DNA from: Erythrocercus mccallii
Lineage: Eukaryota > Chordata > Aves > Passeriformes > Dicruridae
Assembly: GCA_013397435.1 (NCBI GenBank)
Contig: VZRG01001563.1
Span: forward strand, 62,001-126,000
Direction: 5' to 3'
Length of the DNA stretch: 64,000 nt
Made by a program: the position numbers and the translations under genes. The notes under the pieces were generated by a model, which ran no database searches, had not been told where the DNA came from, and worked only from the letters and a program-made list of their open reading frames with translations. Below, piece by piece: positions 38,301 to 51,200 of this stretch; position 1 is the stretch's first letter, and the number at the start of each line of letters is the position of its first letter.

Positions 38301-41300
38301 TTTTGAGGCCCTTGTCAAAGAAATTGAAACTTGCCTTGGGAGTGGGGATCTAGAAGGAACATAGTATTATTCTGGGGTATACACCTTTACTTCCAACAGT
38401 AAAAGTATATTCTGCTACCAAATCAAGTACAAATCCTTCTAGAGAGCCTGGGGCTTCAGGTCAGGACATCTACTCCTCACATGAGCAGAGTTTCCAGAGT
38501 GTCCAGAGTTTCTCCTGGTGAAGCCAGTGGTATGAGACAGCCTCTCCCGAGACAGGAGTTTCTGGAGAAGCTCAAGAGCTTGCTGTGGCTAGTGAGAGAG
38601 CCCAGGGTGCCCAGGCTGGGCAGGCAGCACCCTGGTAAATAGATGAGGAGATAGGGATGAAGCTAGACCCCAGCATGGGAATCCTGAAGGACACCACAAA
38701 CCCGAGCCTTGCACAGCCACAAACTTCCTCTGGCTCATGCAAGGTCTCTTGAAGGTTTTTTTTCCTCCAAGCTGTGATATGAATATGGGTCTAATCTGTA
38801 TAATGGGATGGGAGAAGGGGGAAAGTAAGGTTTAGCATTTTTTGTCCTTTTAATCTTATTTATTCAAACTTTTATCTTGATCTTATTTTCTTAGGGCAAA
38901 CATTTCAGAAGTGCTCTGAATTAGCTTCTCAGTGTCTCAGATCTCATGGTTGAACCCCCATTCTACAAATAACCCAGCTGTCATTAAGTTCCTTGGAGGG
39001 ACCAGGCTTTCAGATGTAAGTAGTGCCAAGAAATGTTATTTTGATACAAAGCTGCTTTGCTTTTTTGAGAGTATGGCAAGTTACTTTGGTGTGAGTGTCC
39101 CAAAAGTGCTGTCCAGGAGTAGCACAGTCTAACCTTAAAAGAAGTTTTTCATTCTAGGCTGTAGCTGAAAAGAAAAAGACAGAACATTGAAAAACTAATG
39201 CTAATGTCATCTCAAATATTATTGTCAAAGACTATGTCAGCTTTTGTTATAAGAATATATTATCTTTCTCTGAGCACTTAGTGGTTTTCTGTCTCTTTTC
39301 CATTGCAATTGCAAAGGGCTTCTGCCTGGTTTTGTTTTTATGATGTCTGAAGTTGGTTGGGGAATTAAGCCTGTAATTGCATTGCTAACAGGTATTTCTT
39401 AGATACATTTATTTTTCCTTGGGGAAAGAGACTGTTAGGAAGAGAGTACACATATTTTGGCAGCAAAAGAGACAGTTATGACATTTGTCTCCTAAGTTAC
39501 TACCTGGATATCATTTTAATTGTTTTCTTCTACTAATAAAATATAGTGACTTTACTGTATTAGTTCCTTTATTACACTTCCAACATACATTACATTGTCA
39601 TGCTCTTTCTAAGTACATTTGGGTCATGAAGATACATTACAATATATACTGAGAGCCAGTTTGTTAAAAACACAAGGAGTTCTGCATTATTTCTCACCGG
39701 TGCAAAACTAATTGGTTTTTCTCAGTTACTGCATATATATTTATTTTCCATTTTATCATCTCTATAATTGCAGTTTGAATTAGGAAAAGGACAGAGTGAC
39801 CTGGTAAAAGCAGTTGCAGGGACAATTTGTATTTTGCTTCCCAGCAATCAGGATTTCTCAAGCCTGTCGAATTGCAGTGGGTGTTGAAACAGTGCCCACA
39901 TCCTTCTTGCCTGGGCCATACTGGCCATTGCTCAAGCACTTTTTTGTTCTTCCACGACTTCCAGAATTTTTTTTTGGGCTCACAATTCAAATGTTCAAGA
40001 ACATTGAAACTTTGAAGAAGTGAGATGGTTTTTGCCTACTCCCTTTCTAGTTCCTGAGTATGTACAATGCACTCAGGGACCAGGGCCAGTGCAGCTGAGC
40101 TGCAGTGTGAGGGCTCCCCAGCCACACCTGTGCCATGGCACAGGGATGGCATACCTGAAAATTCCTGCTGGGAGGTAGCCCTCTTTGCTCTGCCTCCTGG
40201 AAATTGCTACCAGGTAAGATTTTCTTTGCAGCCACGTGTTTTCTCTCTCTTTTCTGCTAAAGAAAAACTGAAAAGTCCAGTATAAGTCCAGAGCTGGGAC
40301 TTCAAAGACTGCCACTCTTGCACTGCATTATGGCATGCAGCAATGTACCCATGATGTGAGGGATCCAAATGGGACACACTGGCTGTCTTTCAAGGCAGAA
40401 AACACATGGGGATTCTGCATCTGGCATCTCAGAGGGGCAGCACATATGTGATCCCCAGGTAGAGCCCACCTGGACTCCCAGACAACTTGAAGGGACATCA
40501 ACTTTGCAGCCTGAAGCTAAATCTGTGGAAATAGTTGAAACACTTCTAGTTTAGGGAAGCAAAGCACACGAGATAAGCTATAATTTTAACGGCATTTTCC
40601 ACACATGCATACTTTTGAGCTGCCTACCATAAGTCTGTTTCCTGCCTGGATTCTCTAGATACCTTTTATATGGTGCATATGAAGCATCTGGAAATTAAAT
40701 GAAGACTTAAATAATGGCTCTCTTGTGTATGGAGCACAGTAAAAATTAAGCATAGAGTTTTTATAACTTTTTTAATATAATAAATTTAAAGAGACTGAAT
40801 GCTGGTTTTATGATATGAGATTTCCAGATTGCTCCCAAGTCAGCAACAAGCTATTCATAATCTTTTATTATAGCATTGTCATGATGACTGTAATCAAGTC
40901 CCTGAGCTACCTGATGATACCAGGGGTAGCATCAAGCTGGTGAATATGGATAAGTTTGCATTTAATATGTTTAAAGACTCTGGCTCCTGCATTTTTCTAA
41001 TATTAAAACTCTATTGATAAACTTGGATTGAGTTTTCTCTTTAAAAGTATCTGGGTTTTGTAGATAACTCTAGGGTACCAAGGTATGAGCTGATTTTGTA
41101 AAATACAAGTTTGTGTTCCTACTAGAGCAAACTTCTTCACCGGCCTCCATCTACTGTCCCCCACTGTCTGGGGCTTTCAAACACCAATAAAAATTTGATC
41201 TAAGCAAAACCTGTTAGGAGGGCATATAAGTAAAAGCATGCTGATTATTACAAAGGTTGGTAGCAGCTCACATGCTAGGCTTTTTGGCTTTTCTGGCATA

Positions 41301-41660
41301 TCAATACTAGAACATTGCAGCATCAGCTGGACTCCAATTCCTGCAGAGCATCTGGGCTGACCTCATACCAAGGGCTGAATCAGAGGATTTGCTTTGATGC
41401 CTTGTTCTGTGTGTTTTAACATTTTGAAGTGCCATCTGTAAAAATAGGCCTTCTGTTGGGGTTTGCACACATCAATAAATAAAGTGCTTGCTCCAGGTCT
41501 TGTGCTAGTGCTATACAGCAGTGTGCTACAGCCATGGGATTTGCATTTGGAAAATGTAAATCCTCTCCTCTTGCTAGCACCCAAATCAGAACAACTCTTC
41601 CCCCTTTTCAGACCTCATGGCTGGGCCACCCATTCCTGTACAGCTTACACAGCCTCTTCT
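35370..41660. other. Intergenic, upstream of SLC30A8
   Basis: Beyond the CpG cluster at 35519-35720 no gene or clear repeat is recognised. Scattered short open frames look random. A moderately GC-rich stretch lies at 38440-38740. In mammals AARD lies on this side; it was not recognised. Confidence 0.55.
35519..35720. promoter_or_regulatory. CpG cluster with CTCF-like motif upstream of SLC30A8
   Basis: About nine CpGs fall within 200 bp of otherwise CpG-poor DNA, 190 to 390 bp upstream of the start codon. It contains CAGGGGGCGC (35647-35656, plus strand), an exact match to the core of the CTCF motif, with weaker flanks. The position suits promoter-proximal control or insulation. That function is inference. 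Confidence 0.4.
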
Positions 41661-42440
41661 TTAAGCCTCCAATGATGGATATTCCTCATGCAGTCTATTT
41701 CTGTGCTTAATTACTTTTGCTATTAGAAAGCTTTTCCAAATGCCTAACTTAAACCTCACTGTAATTTAAGCCATTATTTCATAATGGAGAATTAATTCTT
41801 TCCCTCTCTACAGCTACCTTTATATGTCAGAAGCTGCAGTTGTGCCTCTCTCTTCTTTTCTTTTAGCAAACAGCTCCAGTTCCTTTGGGCTGAAGTTTTG
41901 GACCATTCACCCCTGGACACTCACCAGAGGCTGGATTGGTTCTGAGCATCAACAGCTGGGCACAAGCTCCAGCTGGGGCCATGCCACTGCTGAAGGAAGA
42001 AAGATTTCCACAATGTGTCACATAGACAAAGTCCTGCTCATATATCTCATGGCAATGGACACTTCTCTAGAAACAGTATATTGTTACTTACCTTGTTTCA
42101 TCTTGTGATTTACTAAGTGCCCCCTCCACCCAGACAGATCTTCTCTTGTTATGCTGGTGCTTACCCTACTTTGGCTACTGCATATTTGAGGAGACAATTG
42201 CCACTACCTGTGTACAAATACTTTTCACTCAATCTGTTTGCATCTTCTTTTTTTGTTGTTTTAAATATTTATTCAATTTGTCAAAAGTATTCTGAATACC
42301 AATCCTATTTTTCAGTCCTTCAGGTAGCCCTTTCTAGATTGGGGTCATCTGAAAAATTAATAAATACATCCTCTATGCCTCTGTTCATAGCAATAATGAA
42401 AATATTGAATAATGCTGGTGAAGGGCAGATCACAATGAAA
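41661..42440 (-). mobile_element. Ancient CR1-type LINE fragment, minus strand
   Basis: The plus strand reads GCCTCCAATGATGGATATTC, GTGCTTAATTACTTTTGC and CTTAAACCTCACTGTAATTT, then ATGAAAATATTGAATAATGC, which are reverse complements of old amniote CR1/L3-like 3' and coding segments. A 182-codon plus-strand frame (42117-42665) overlapping it is therefore discounted. Confidence 0.65.
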
Positions 42441-43329
42441 CCCTGGCTTAATGAATTAAAGTGCATGCATACACAATCTGCAATTGATTTAGCACGGAAC
42501 TCACAGACGTGGATGCCTACCTGTGGTCGGTATGGCAATGCTGTAATACATGGCTGCAAGTGTGACAGAAGCAATGATAGCACAGGGAAAACCTTTGGAA
42601 ATTATCCTTATTTTCTAACAGGATATTCTTCCTTGGAACCATATTTTGACCTGAGTAAGAGATGATGTCCTGGAAAAAGGCCTCAGGACTTAAATTTAAC
42701 ACCTGTGCCCAAGAACACAGGAGGATATTGGTTTGTATCTTTCATTTTTCTGAAACTTTTCCCTTCACATTTACCACATGGGAAGACTCAGGTCAAGGCC
42801 TTGAGAGTGAATTAATTGTGGAGATTTGGTGGCTGCAGTTCCACACCAGTAACCTGCTGGGTGGTGAGTACATTTGATCCTGCTTGTGAGGCTCTGCAGG
42901 ATCCCTCTTTATATTAGGCTTCCTTCTGCCCTGAAACTCACAAGGCTCCTCACCTTATCTACAAAGTCTGCAAAGAAGTTAATTTGTTTCAAAATAATTA
43001 TACTTTAAACTGACATTAAGAATCCTTAATTTATTTGTATCTATCATGAAATAGGCAAAATAAAGAAAAAAAAATCTACTCCGCACTCCAGAACTTTTTG
43101 TGTTGAAAGAAGTAAAAGAAAATAAATGAAAAATTGCTACAAAAAAGGTTGTTTTGCTTTAGAAAAAAAAGTGTGTCAGAAAAAATGTTCAAGTGGTTCT
43201 GTGCAGTGTCATGTCATCTGCCTCTGAAATCCCTGTAATGACTTTTGCTGTGGCTGTTCTTGATCAGCAGACAACATAGAACAGCTTAACACATGAAGGG
43301 CAGCAGAATCAAAATCCCAGAGTGATCAT
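42441..43329. other. Non-coding; nothing recognised
   Basis: No supported gene or repeat. A-rich tracts occur near 43060-43170. Confidence 0.5.
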
Positions 43330-43681
43330 CTTTGGAAGGCATCCAAAGGAAGGCATCAATGAACAGAAAGGAATTAAGCTGAGGGCCACCAAGATGCTTG
43401 GGGTGAGAGCACTCACCCCTTGGGGATGTGATAACAAGCTGAGGGAGCAGCACTGGCTCATCCTGGGGAAGAGACAACTTGGGATGTACCTAAAAGCAGC
43501 TCCTGACGCCCACAGGTTCATCAAAGAGACGAAGCCAGGCTTTCCACAGTAGTGCCAGGTAGGAGGATGAGAGATAATAAGAACAAAATGAAAAAAAAAT
43601 CAGTCTGGATATGAGCAGGAGGAGAGAGTAGAGAGTTCCTGAGGTCCTTTCCATCATGAATTTCCTATGATCCTGTGATCT
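43330..43681 (+). mobile_element. Diverged CR1 fragment, plus strand
   Basis: It contains GCCACCAAGATGCTTGGGG, AAGCTGAGGGAGCAG and CCTGGGGAAGAGA, and ends GGTCCTTTCCATCATGAATT with a decayed terminal repeat (CCTATGATCCTGTGATC), the usual CR1 3' structure. Confidence 0.7.
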
Positions 43682-44779
43682 GTACACTGCCCAAGACATG
43701 GCTGTGATTTTAACTTCCACTTTGAATCTCCTCATTCTTTTCAATCGGGATCACATGGAGGCAAATACACTGCTTAGTGTTTTCCATGGTGTAAATAATC
43801 TGAGCAGCACCCAGTGAGGAAACACTGATTGTAATGTAAAAGTAAACACCCTGCTTTAAGAGAGAGAAATATATCATGCAGTTTGAGGAAACACCTGCAA
43901 TTAAAATAATCACTGTGCTGGAATATGGCACTTATTCAGGATGAGCCATAGGTAGAGAGAAACAATTGTAATACATCATTTTCCTAGCATCCAATCTACG
44001 GCAGTTCCACACCACAGATCTGCAGTTTAAAACTTCCAAGTGCAGTGAAAGATGATTTATCTGATCTATATGGTACAGTTCAAATGTCCTGTGATAAAAA
44101 TGAGCTATCGATCTGAGGAGATTCTAATTTAGATTTGTTCACTTAAAAAGAGTAATAAACTGAAACAGTCTGGAAAGCTTATGTTTCAAATGACTTATCA
44201 AGGAGTTAAAAAATTTAGTAACCTGAGCCAGCAATAACTTAAACAGTAGCCAGAGTCCCAGATTGTACTGAGCCGAGTTTTCCTGAATTATTCACAGAAG
44301 TATGTGGATAACAGTTCTTTCTGTTACACTGATGTCAAGAGAGATGCTCAGTTGTAGTAGATCTTATGAAAATACATGAAAAGTAAAATACATTCTGAAG
44401 AGTTCAAAATATAACTGTAGCAGTTATACCAAGTAATAAAATGGCATAAAATGTCATTAGTTAAGTATGAAGAGGTCAGCCCCATTTTCCAATAGATTTT
44501 GCAGTGCTGAAACTTGAAGTTTTGCCAAGGATTTGATGAGATTTCTAGAAAAAACTTGATTCATGTTTTATTACTGAAAATCTGACCAAATAGGTACTTT
44601 GGCCATCCAGTTCCTCACAAACACACTTAGTTTTTAACTGTCTAGCCTGTATAGCTCTGGTTTTTTCAGTGAGCTTTGTGAAATGAATATGAATGTAGTG
44701 GAATCAAACACTATAAAGGTGAATGTAGTAATTGCTGTAAGATTTCACTCAATTTTCAATAACTCACATAGGCTGTATC

Positions 44780-45060
44780 CAACACAGTTGGGTGTACTGT
44801 GCCATACCCCCATCAGCAACCTGGATAACAGAAAAGCATGCACGTCCTCCAATGTGAAAATAATGAACAAAGAAGAACTGAAAGCAGTCAAGAGGGTTAG
44901 AATTGAAAACAATACATTGGAGAAGTGACCTGAAGTTGGGAAGATGGAGTGTGGCATAGACAAGAACAGAAAGTGCTGCACTTAGAAAGAAAAAAAAATT
45001 AAAAAGGAAAAATAACGGGGCAGCAACACAGCAGAAAAGATAGCTAGAGGGAATTGTAAT
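44780..45060 (+). mobile_element. Possible very old CR1 fragment
   Basis: ATCAGCAACCTGGATAACAG, then GAGAAGTGACCTGAAG and AAAGTGCTGCACTTAG resemble diverged CR1 coding-end segments in the right order. Weak match; boundaries uncertain. Confidence 0.35.
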
Positions 45061-47860
45061 CTAAACATAACTGTTGTCATGCTGTTGCCAGAAAGGCACC
45101 TTCAAAGCTGGAAAATGGACAGCAGCCCTCTGCTCATCAGCACTTCTGAACCTTGACAAGGAGTGCCATTTCCTGGTTTAGATGTCATATATCCAGAGAT
45201 AAAGACCTTCTGCTTGATGTGGAGAAAAGTGGCACTTTGAAAATATTTTCTGTAGAGCATGACTGAAATATAATAGGTTTGACTTAGCTTAGCAGACTGG
45301 CAGAAAGGCAGAAGAAAGGTGATATTGCAGAGGGTGTGCAGAGAATAAGGACAAGCAGATTAGGACAATTTGCAGCAAAAGAGAAAGCTGAGCAAGAAAC
45401 TCTCTAGTTAGAGGAATAGTTAATCAATGGAACAAGTAACCAAGGGCACAAACCTTCCACCACCAAAAATTTTCAGAAATGTTTAAAACAGATATGAATT
45501 TCTCCTTCAAAATGACTGCTACAAGGGGAGTCATGAGCTCCTAGATCTTAAGTAGACTCTCATTAGTAAGTAAGAGGGGTCCCAAGCAAGATAGCAGAAA
45601 ACATTGCAAGAGATCCTACCCAAAGTTACAAAGATAGATTTCTGAGATAAGAAGGATCTATGTTTAATTATCCATTATAAGATTCGATTCAATTCTCCCT
45701 GTTGGAGACTGTTTAGTCACCACATGATACCTATAAGCTGGCAGAAAATATTTGTCACAGATCCCACTTCCAGTAAAATAATTAAATATGCACTAGCACA
45801 AGAGCTGAAGTCCAAAACAGGAGTATCAGGAGTAAGATGGAGACTATCTTTGCTTTCTATGACAAGGACAGCTGCTCAAATAGAGGTGAAATCATGTTTC
45901 TCTTTCTTTGTGTTGAGTGTGTCGAGGGCCTCCCTGTGAAATTTCTGTCAGTGCCCCAGGAGAATTGCACCACTGTTGCATGGACACTCACAGAGCACTT
46001 GTTGAAACTAAATAAATTTGAGGGGTTGGTTCCATACCCTCAAACAGCATGGTTGGTTACTGTCCAGATGGTGATGGGAGTCTCTGTTGTGAGGGTCCTT
46101 TCAACAGCATCTTCAGCTGGACCTGGTGAGGCTCCCCAAACTTCTACTCACATTTTATGATCCATCTGAGCATTGGTCCTGCATGACCACTCCAGCACAT
46201 GTATGGTCTGTTTCTACTGATAATATTTAATTGTGCATAAAATATGTATCTTGACTTTGTACCAAATGCTGAGCTATATGTGCATTTCTGCATCTGCAGA
46301 ACTTCCACTATTTACAAATATCCTACCTGTGCACAGTCTGGTCAGTTCTGTAGCAGAAACTGCCTGGCTGAGTCATTTGGATGGCCAGATTCCTGCTCAG
46401 CTTAATCAACACCTCTAATACATAAATACTGCCTGTCAGTCCATCCAGGCACAGTAGAAGCTGCCCAGGGAATCTCCAGGCCAATCTGACATTTCTGGAT
46501 GGCTCTTGCAGCAGTTGCCCAACAGCTCTGCTGTGCAGGGGCTGGGAGTTCAGGCAATGCCTTCCTTACAAGGCAGTGTCTTGTCTTGGAGCAATCCCTT
46601 GTTTCATGCATGCAGCAGCTGGCTGAGAGCTCTGGGACCAGGAATTAAGGGTGAAGTGTTGCACAACCAGGCCAATCCCCAATTCCCAGCTATACCACAC
46701 TTACAGCTGTAGGACAACTTGAATTTAAAACTTAGGTCTCATGTTTGACCAAAGTTCCATGGCTTTTGCCCCACATATACTCACAGGCAAAGGGTACAGC
46801 TAAGCTCGAGTGGATCTCTGTGTCTGCTGAGCATCTTCTGCACCGGTTATCACCTCATTAATTCCCAGGCAGTGCTTTTACTCTTTCCCATAAGAACATA
46901 TTCTCTATGCTTTCACTACTTGTCGTCATAAAACAGAAGCTCTTTGTTAAAATCTTCACTTGACAGACAAATGTAGAAGCACATAAACCTGATGAAATAG
47001 CAGATAAATAATGGCTTACCTGCATCAGGAAGTAATAGAGATGTTTAGTTTAAATTACTGTTTCAGGGTTGGTAGGTGAGACCTTTCATCTCCTGTATGC
47101 AAACCACACTTCCTGACCCAATAATGATGTCTGTCAGCAACAAGCACAAAGCCATATTTGCATTTAGTCCTTGTACTCATTTCTCAGACTGGGCAAATGT
47201 AGACTTTACTACATCCTTGAAGGTTCTTTCCCCATGACTTTTCCTACGCATGTAGTGTAGGTAGGACAATATGGTACAAAATTCAATCAAAACATTGCAA
47301 CTCCTACTCTGCAACTCCACCAGCCATGTGAGAGCTTTGATACTTTTCTTAGCATTATCTGTGCAATTAAGTTAAATGAATTTAATTACCTCCCAATGAA
47401 AAGGTTTCACATCATGACTGGTAATTTCAAAATAAAAGACCACACTGTATTTTGAAGATTTGGATAGGAAAAGATAAGAGGAAAGATATTTCAAGGCAGG
47501 GCAGAGAAGAAATTCGCCATTATGTAAGAAAATAAAGAAATGTCTATTCCGAGGAGGCAATTATAGGTTTTTGGGTCTGTGATCAACGTATTCTCCAGTT
47601 CTTGGCTAGACAAAGAGTGGAAGTTTTGAAAGAAGGAAAGAGATCCACACTGAGAAAAATTCAGAGAATCAAAAGTCAAGTGCCTGGCTTTGTACATAAA
47701 ATAAGATAGCTAATTTCTTCATTCTTTTTTTCCTAGCTATACAGCAAGCTAAATAGTGGAATAACTTTCCTGGAATTAATTTTTCATCTACAAACCACAA
47801 TACAAGTCCCCTGTACTACAGTGTGAATATATTAATAGTTTGAGGCCAGATATCATATAA
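45061..47860. other. Non-coding; nothing recognised
   Basis: Short random-looking open frames only, including 107 codons at 45837-46160. No family recognised. Confidence 0.5.
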
Positions 47861-48295
47861 TCACAAATCATAGAACCATTTGGGTTGGAAGAAACCTTGA
47901 CAGTCATTTAGTTCCAGCCCCCTTGCCATGGGCATGGACATCTTCCACTAGACCAAGCCACTCAGAACCACATCCAATCTTGCATTGAACACTGCCAGGG
48001 ATGGAGGACAATGTCTCTGGACAACCTGTGCCAGTGTCTCACCACCCTCACAGTACAGAATTTCTTCCTGCTACCTAATCTAAACCTGCTTCTTCCAGCT
48101 GAACAATCTTAATTCTCATAGTCTGTCTCCACAGGACAGGTGCTGCATTACTCTGATCATCTTCATGGTCCTCATCTGTACTCACCCCAACAGGGCCATG
48201 TCTTTCTTTTTCAGGGCCCCAGAGCTGGATGCAGCATTGAAGGTCAGGTGTCATGAGAGCAGAGAGGAGAATCCCCTTATTTGACCTGCTGGTAC
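47861..48295 (-). mobile_element. CR1 LINE 3' part, minus strand
   Basis: The plus strand begins AATCATAGAACCATTTGGGT TGGAAG, the reverse complement of a CR1 3' terminus, and continues through typical antisense CR1 text (CCAGCCCCCTTGCCATGGGC, GGACAACCTGTGCCAGTGTC, CAGAGCTGGATGCAGCA) to CTTATTTGACCTGCTGG. Confidence 0.88.
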
Positions 48296-51200
48296 CATCA
48301 CATCTTCAGAAACATCAGTGACAGCTCTTCAGAAGAGCTGATTCCTAAAGGAGTTCATTTCATAGTCATCCACTGGGAAGTGCAGTGAACACAAGAGTGC
48401 ATGGCTAAGAATTTTGAACTGAAATATAGTACAGCCAGGGATAGCTCATGGGGAAGAAATTCTGAGGATTTGAATTTCTGTAGCTGTAAAAGCCAAAAAA
48501 TGTCACTGGTCTTCTCAGGAAAACATTTTGAGATAAAAGCAACCTGATAGCATTGTAGGAGAAAAACCAATTTGGAATCAGGAAATTGCCATATTTCAGT
48601 GGATACTACATCAATATAAATATCCACTGGCTGCTGGAAAGCTACTTTTAAATAAATGGCAATAACACATTTTTGCAGTATTTTAAAGGAAAAAGAATCT
48701 CCTTTTACAAAACAGCCTTACTCTTCATATGAGCCTAGGGGATTTCTACAGCTTTCAACATCACAGCATCTCAATGAAGGATTATATTTATAGTCATAAA
48801 CACAAAGAACCCCACAAATGCCACTCTGCTTCACACTCAGGACTTCACAGACAAAACCAGAAGAGAGCTCCAAAGCCCACTGGAAATGGTTATACTCATT
48901 CCAGCTATTTCAGTGGCCTTCAAATCAGACCACAAGGGCACAGGTTGCTTGAGCTGAAGCACATTCCTTTTTTGTTACACCACTCTTTGATCCTCACATT
49001 GAATTGACTGTGCTTTATGACTCATATGATGCTATAAATAAAAAAAATCTCTATGTGTAGTGCTATTGTTGCAATATGTGACAGATAGATGCTGCTAGTT
49101 CTAATAAAAGTGAGCAGAAAAAGGGTTAATGACCTGCAGGAAAGCCCCTGAAGGTGCCTCCAGCCACACAGGCATCTGCCTTTGAACCCATCAGGAGTAG
49201 TCACAGCAGCAGGCTTGGGTACTATACAGGCAGAGACTGAAATATTAGACCTCTTAAAGCCATATTCATTAGCAGTGGATTTTCAGGGTATTTGGGATGC
49301 CAGCTAGAAAAATACAGCTAATTTTCTGCACATGAAAAGCCGCTAGATTATTTTAAGTGCAAAAATACCAGTGTTGTTATTTACATAGCAGGAAAAAGTC
49401 GTTGTTTTTCACGGCTAGCAAAGGGGTAATAAATACCCCATGAATAGCAACCAAGTTTCCAGATTTAAGGAGGATTTTAGCCACTTCATGCATGAAGGAT
49501 ACATGCACAGAGATCCACGTGAGATCCACACACTCATGGTTGGATGACTAAATCAGCCTGAATTATTGCAAATGATTCCTAGTAGGAAGGTACCCAAATG
49601 CAGTGTTTGTGTAAATAATTGCATTATTTATTTGAACTGAAGTATGCTGGGTACCTGCCCCATCTCCTGAAGTTCCCACCTGCTTGCACTTGTGAGCTGT
49701 ATCTACACCACTCCGTCACTTGATTTGCTATATTTAGTCAAGAGGTGTTTCATCTCTGCCTTATTTTCTCATTGTAGACCAAATTTTACTCTTATTAACA
49801 AAATGCTACTCACTTGACATCAGTGCAGTAACTCCAGTGCAAGAGGAAACAGGCTGCATTTACACTCACTTTGCTGCTGATTATTTAGACCTAATAAGGG
49901 AACTTGGGAAAAGATCAGGCAGTCTATCAGCTATTAACTTGCAGATTATTTCACACTTCATATGCCTTTTCTCTGCTTTTAGAACTGTGTTGCTCAAAAA
50001 GGCTTGTCGAATTCCAGTGGCTTTTGCAGCTTGTGCTCAGGCTGCCTGTGTTAGTTCACTGTGTATGGATTTCCAATACGTCCTTTACATTTTCATGGTT
50101 TTTACAATTATACATCTCTTCTATCATTATCTGGAATAGCCAGATGCCAATTTTGTTCTGTCCTAATTGCTGCTAATGACTTATTGATGTAAGCAGTTGC
50201 TTTCTATCTCTTACTGCCTTAGAGGTATTTTTATATAGCTCTTTAATGCAGTATCAGGAGAAATATTTCTTGGTGAGAACTAAGGTCTGGCATAGCATTC
50301 TTGATTCTACTTCTGTACAGATTTACTGAATACCTATCAAGATGCTAGAGGTCAAAATACTTAGAATTACAGGTCCATTCCCTAAGTGTGTTTTTATTCA
50401 TAATGGGTAAGCATGTCACTACTGAATGCTATGAAAATAATATACCCTACTCTGTGCCTATTGTGTTCAGTGCTGAGATTCATTGTTACTGGCAGCATTA
50501 TAAATGGGACAAGCACTTCCATGGCCACACATGGCTCCTGTTGCACTGCAAAACTCCACCAACATCACAGAGTTTTCCATCAGATCAGATAAGGTAATAA
50601 CTGGGTCTGTGATATCTAAAGCCATTCTTATTCAGGTCTCTGATTTGGGATTTCTAGAAGGCTGTTTTCTTTCACAGAACTGAGTTCTTCAGTGTCACCA
50701 TGAGTTTTTGAGCTTCTCTAAGCTCTGATATTAAAGTGCAGCTCTTCACTTTCCCACGCCATGTTCATGAAAACATGAGGGATGTTTTGTAAATAATGCC
50801 ATTGTTTTGCATTCTTCTTGGTAGGAGGAGAATGCTGAGTGATGCTCTTTCTGACCTATGTGATTCAGAGGTGGTAACCCCACTCTCCAATCCATGGTCA
50901 TGTTTCCTGCGAGTATATAGTGGGATGAAATAAACAAGGCAGGGCTTTTCTTGGCCCCTGCTCTGATCAGCAAAGTCCAAGTGTCCTGTGGTCCTTCTAG
51001 CGTGGTGAACTATGATACTTCAGCAGCAGCTCTACAGAAATTTCCAGAGCTTCTCACCACTTGCTCACAGTCTTGCTGTTGGTGCAAATATCTGTGTGAG
51101 AGGTCCTGACTGCAGGATGATGCCTCAGAAAGATAACATCAGACTTGTGGAGGATGCAGCACATCACCACAGAAAATGTCACATAGGAAATCATAGGAAG

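Noticed and set aside
42117..42665. 182-codon open frame on the plus strand, the longest uninterrupted frame
   Set aside because: It overlaps an ancient antisense CR1-type fragment and shows no protein family features.
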